A stretch of 42,598 nucleotides of DNA, taken from positions 1-42,598 of the forward strand of contig BNZQ01000014.1 of NCBI GenBank assembly GCA_026001225.1, written 5' to 3'. The first letter of the stretch is position 1. The number at the start of each line of letters is the position of its first letter. The notes beneath the pieces are model-generated. The model saw nothing but the letters and a program-made list of their open reading frames with translations, was not told the origin of the DNA and searched no databases. The position numbers were made by a program, and so were the translations under genes. Of this stretch, positions 42,449 through 42,598 are shown piece after piece. The DNA is from Clostridia bacterium (GTDB lineage: Bacteria > Bacillota > Clostridia > Christensenellales > DUVY01).

Positions 42449-42598
42449 GCAATGGAGCGATAACGAAATCCGCATTACGGATTGTTACCTATACCGCGAG
42501 AGTATTAAAGAAATCGCGGGCAGGCGGTATGAGCCGGAAAGCAAGGCGTGGTTTGTGCCGCTTACGGTGGCGAATGTCGAGCTTTTGAAAATGCTCGG
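42438..42598 (+). CDS. Start of a SNF2/HARP-like helicase gene (3' end outside window)
   Basis: The first 53 codons read IRITDCYLYRESIKEIAGRR, then YEPESKAWFVPLTVANVELL. This matches the N-terminal substrate-recognition (HARP-like) segment seen before the ATPase domain in SNF2-type helicases of phages and integrative elements (x-W-x-P...K-x-W-x-V-P-L pattern). The ATPase motifs would lie beyond the window, so the assignment is tentative. GGGAGG lies just upstream of the ATG, and the gene overlaps the preceding regulator gene. Confidence 0.5.
   Translation, partial: MKAEQWSDNEIRITDCYLYRESIKEIAGRRYEPESKAWFVPLTVANVELLKML

Overview
The window looks like chromosomal DNA from an uncultured Gram-positive Bacillota, most likely a clostridial lineage. 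The support is lipoprotein signal peptides with lipoboxes, the GlgC/GlgD pair, a DUF2935 protein, an EFR1-type flavodoxin/ferredoxin, OmpR-type two-component genes and a SigI/RsgI pair. Classical promoters (TTGNNN, 17-18 bp, TATAMT) precede many genes. Species cannot be fixed from this sequence. No rRNA, tRNA, CRISPR array or complete insertion sequence was seen.

Core part (1 to about 30.17 kb, GC-rich). The left edge holds the end of an MBG/YDG-repeat surface protein and a membrane-anchored YjbR-like protein. Next come an OmpR-type response regulator and kinase, an NAD(P)-dependent sugar-epimerase-like SDR, an EFR1 protein, a 946-residue hybrid sensor kinase, a DUF2935 protein, pyruvate kinase (minus), a 1264-residue secreted repeat protein (minus), an SSS-family symporter and a small unknown protein. 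A full glycogen set follows, all on plus: glgB, glgC, glgD, glgA, glgP and a GH13 glucan hydrolase. Together these make ADP-glucose, polymerise and branch it, and break glycogen down again.

The core intergenic spaces are rich in repeats. Family A is a MITE-like element of about 120-190 bp with AAAACTGAAAA-type terminal inverted repeats. It has seven full-length copies and two half copies, and the gene's stop codon usually lies in its first bases. Family B is a GGGGGAAAC...GTTTCCCCC hairpin with three good copies and one weak one. GC-rich palindromes and the 'HSERSEES'-coding type of repeat also occur. One family A copy has become part of a tandem triplication of the 3' end of the hybrid kinase gene.

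Accessory part (about 30.17 kb to the end, visibly lower GC). It opens with five consecutive hairpins framed by a 17-19 bp direct repeat. An array of five winged-helix-like repeats follows. Then comes a SigI-type sigma factor whose only upstream start codons are out of frame with its body across a run of 12 G, and after it the RsgI-type anti-sigma factor and three lipoproteins. RsgI and the last lipoprotein share InlB/Flg_new-type extracellular repeats. The last two lipoproteins share an almost identical terminator, leader and signal-peptide cassette. The right end carries an ImmR/ImmA-like regulator-protease pair, a zinc-ribbon protein, a two-HTH regulator and the start of a SNF2-like protein, as expected for an integrative element or prophage whose right end lies outside the window.

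The most interesting candidate system is the sigI-rsgI-lipoprotein locus. It may be a surface-protein regulon with an on/off switch in the sigma factor itself, provided the G run is not an assembly error.
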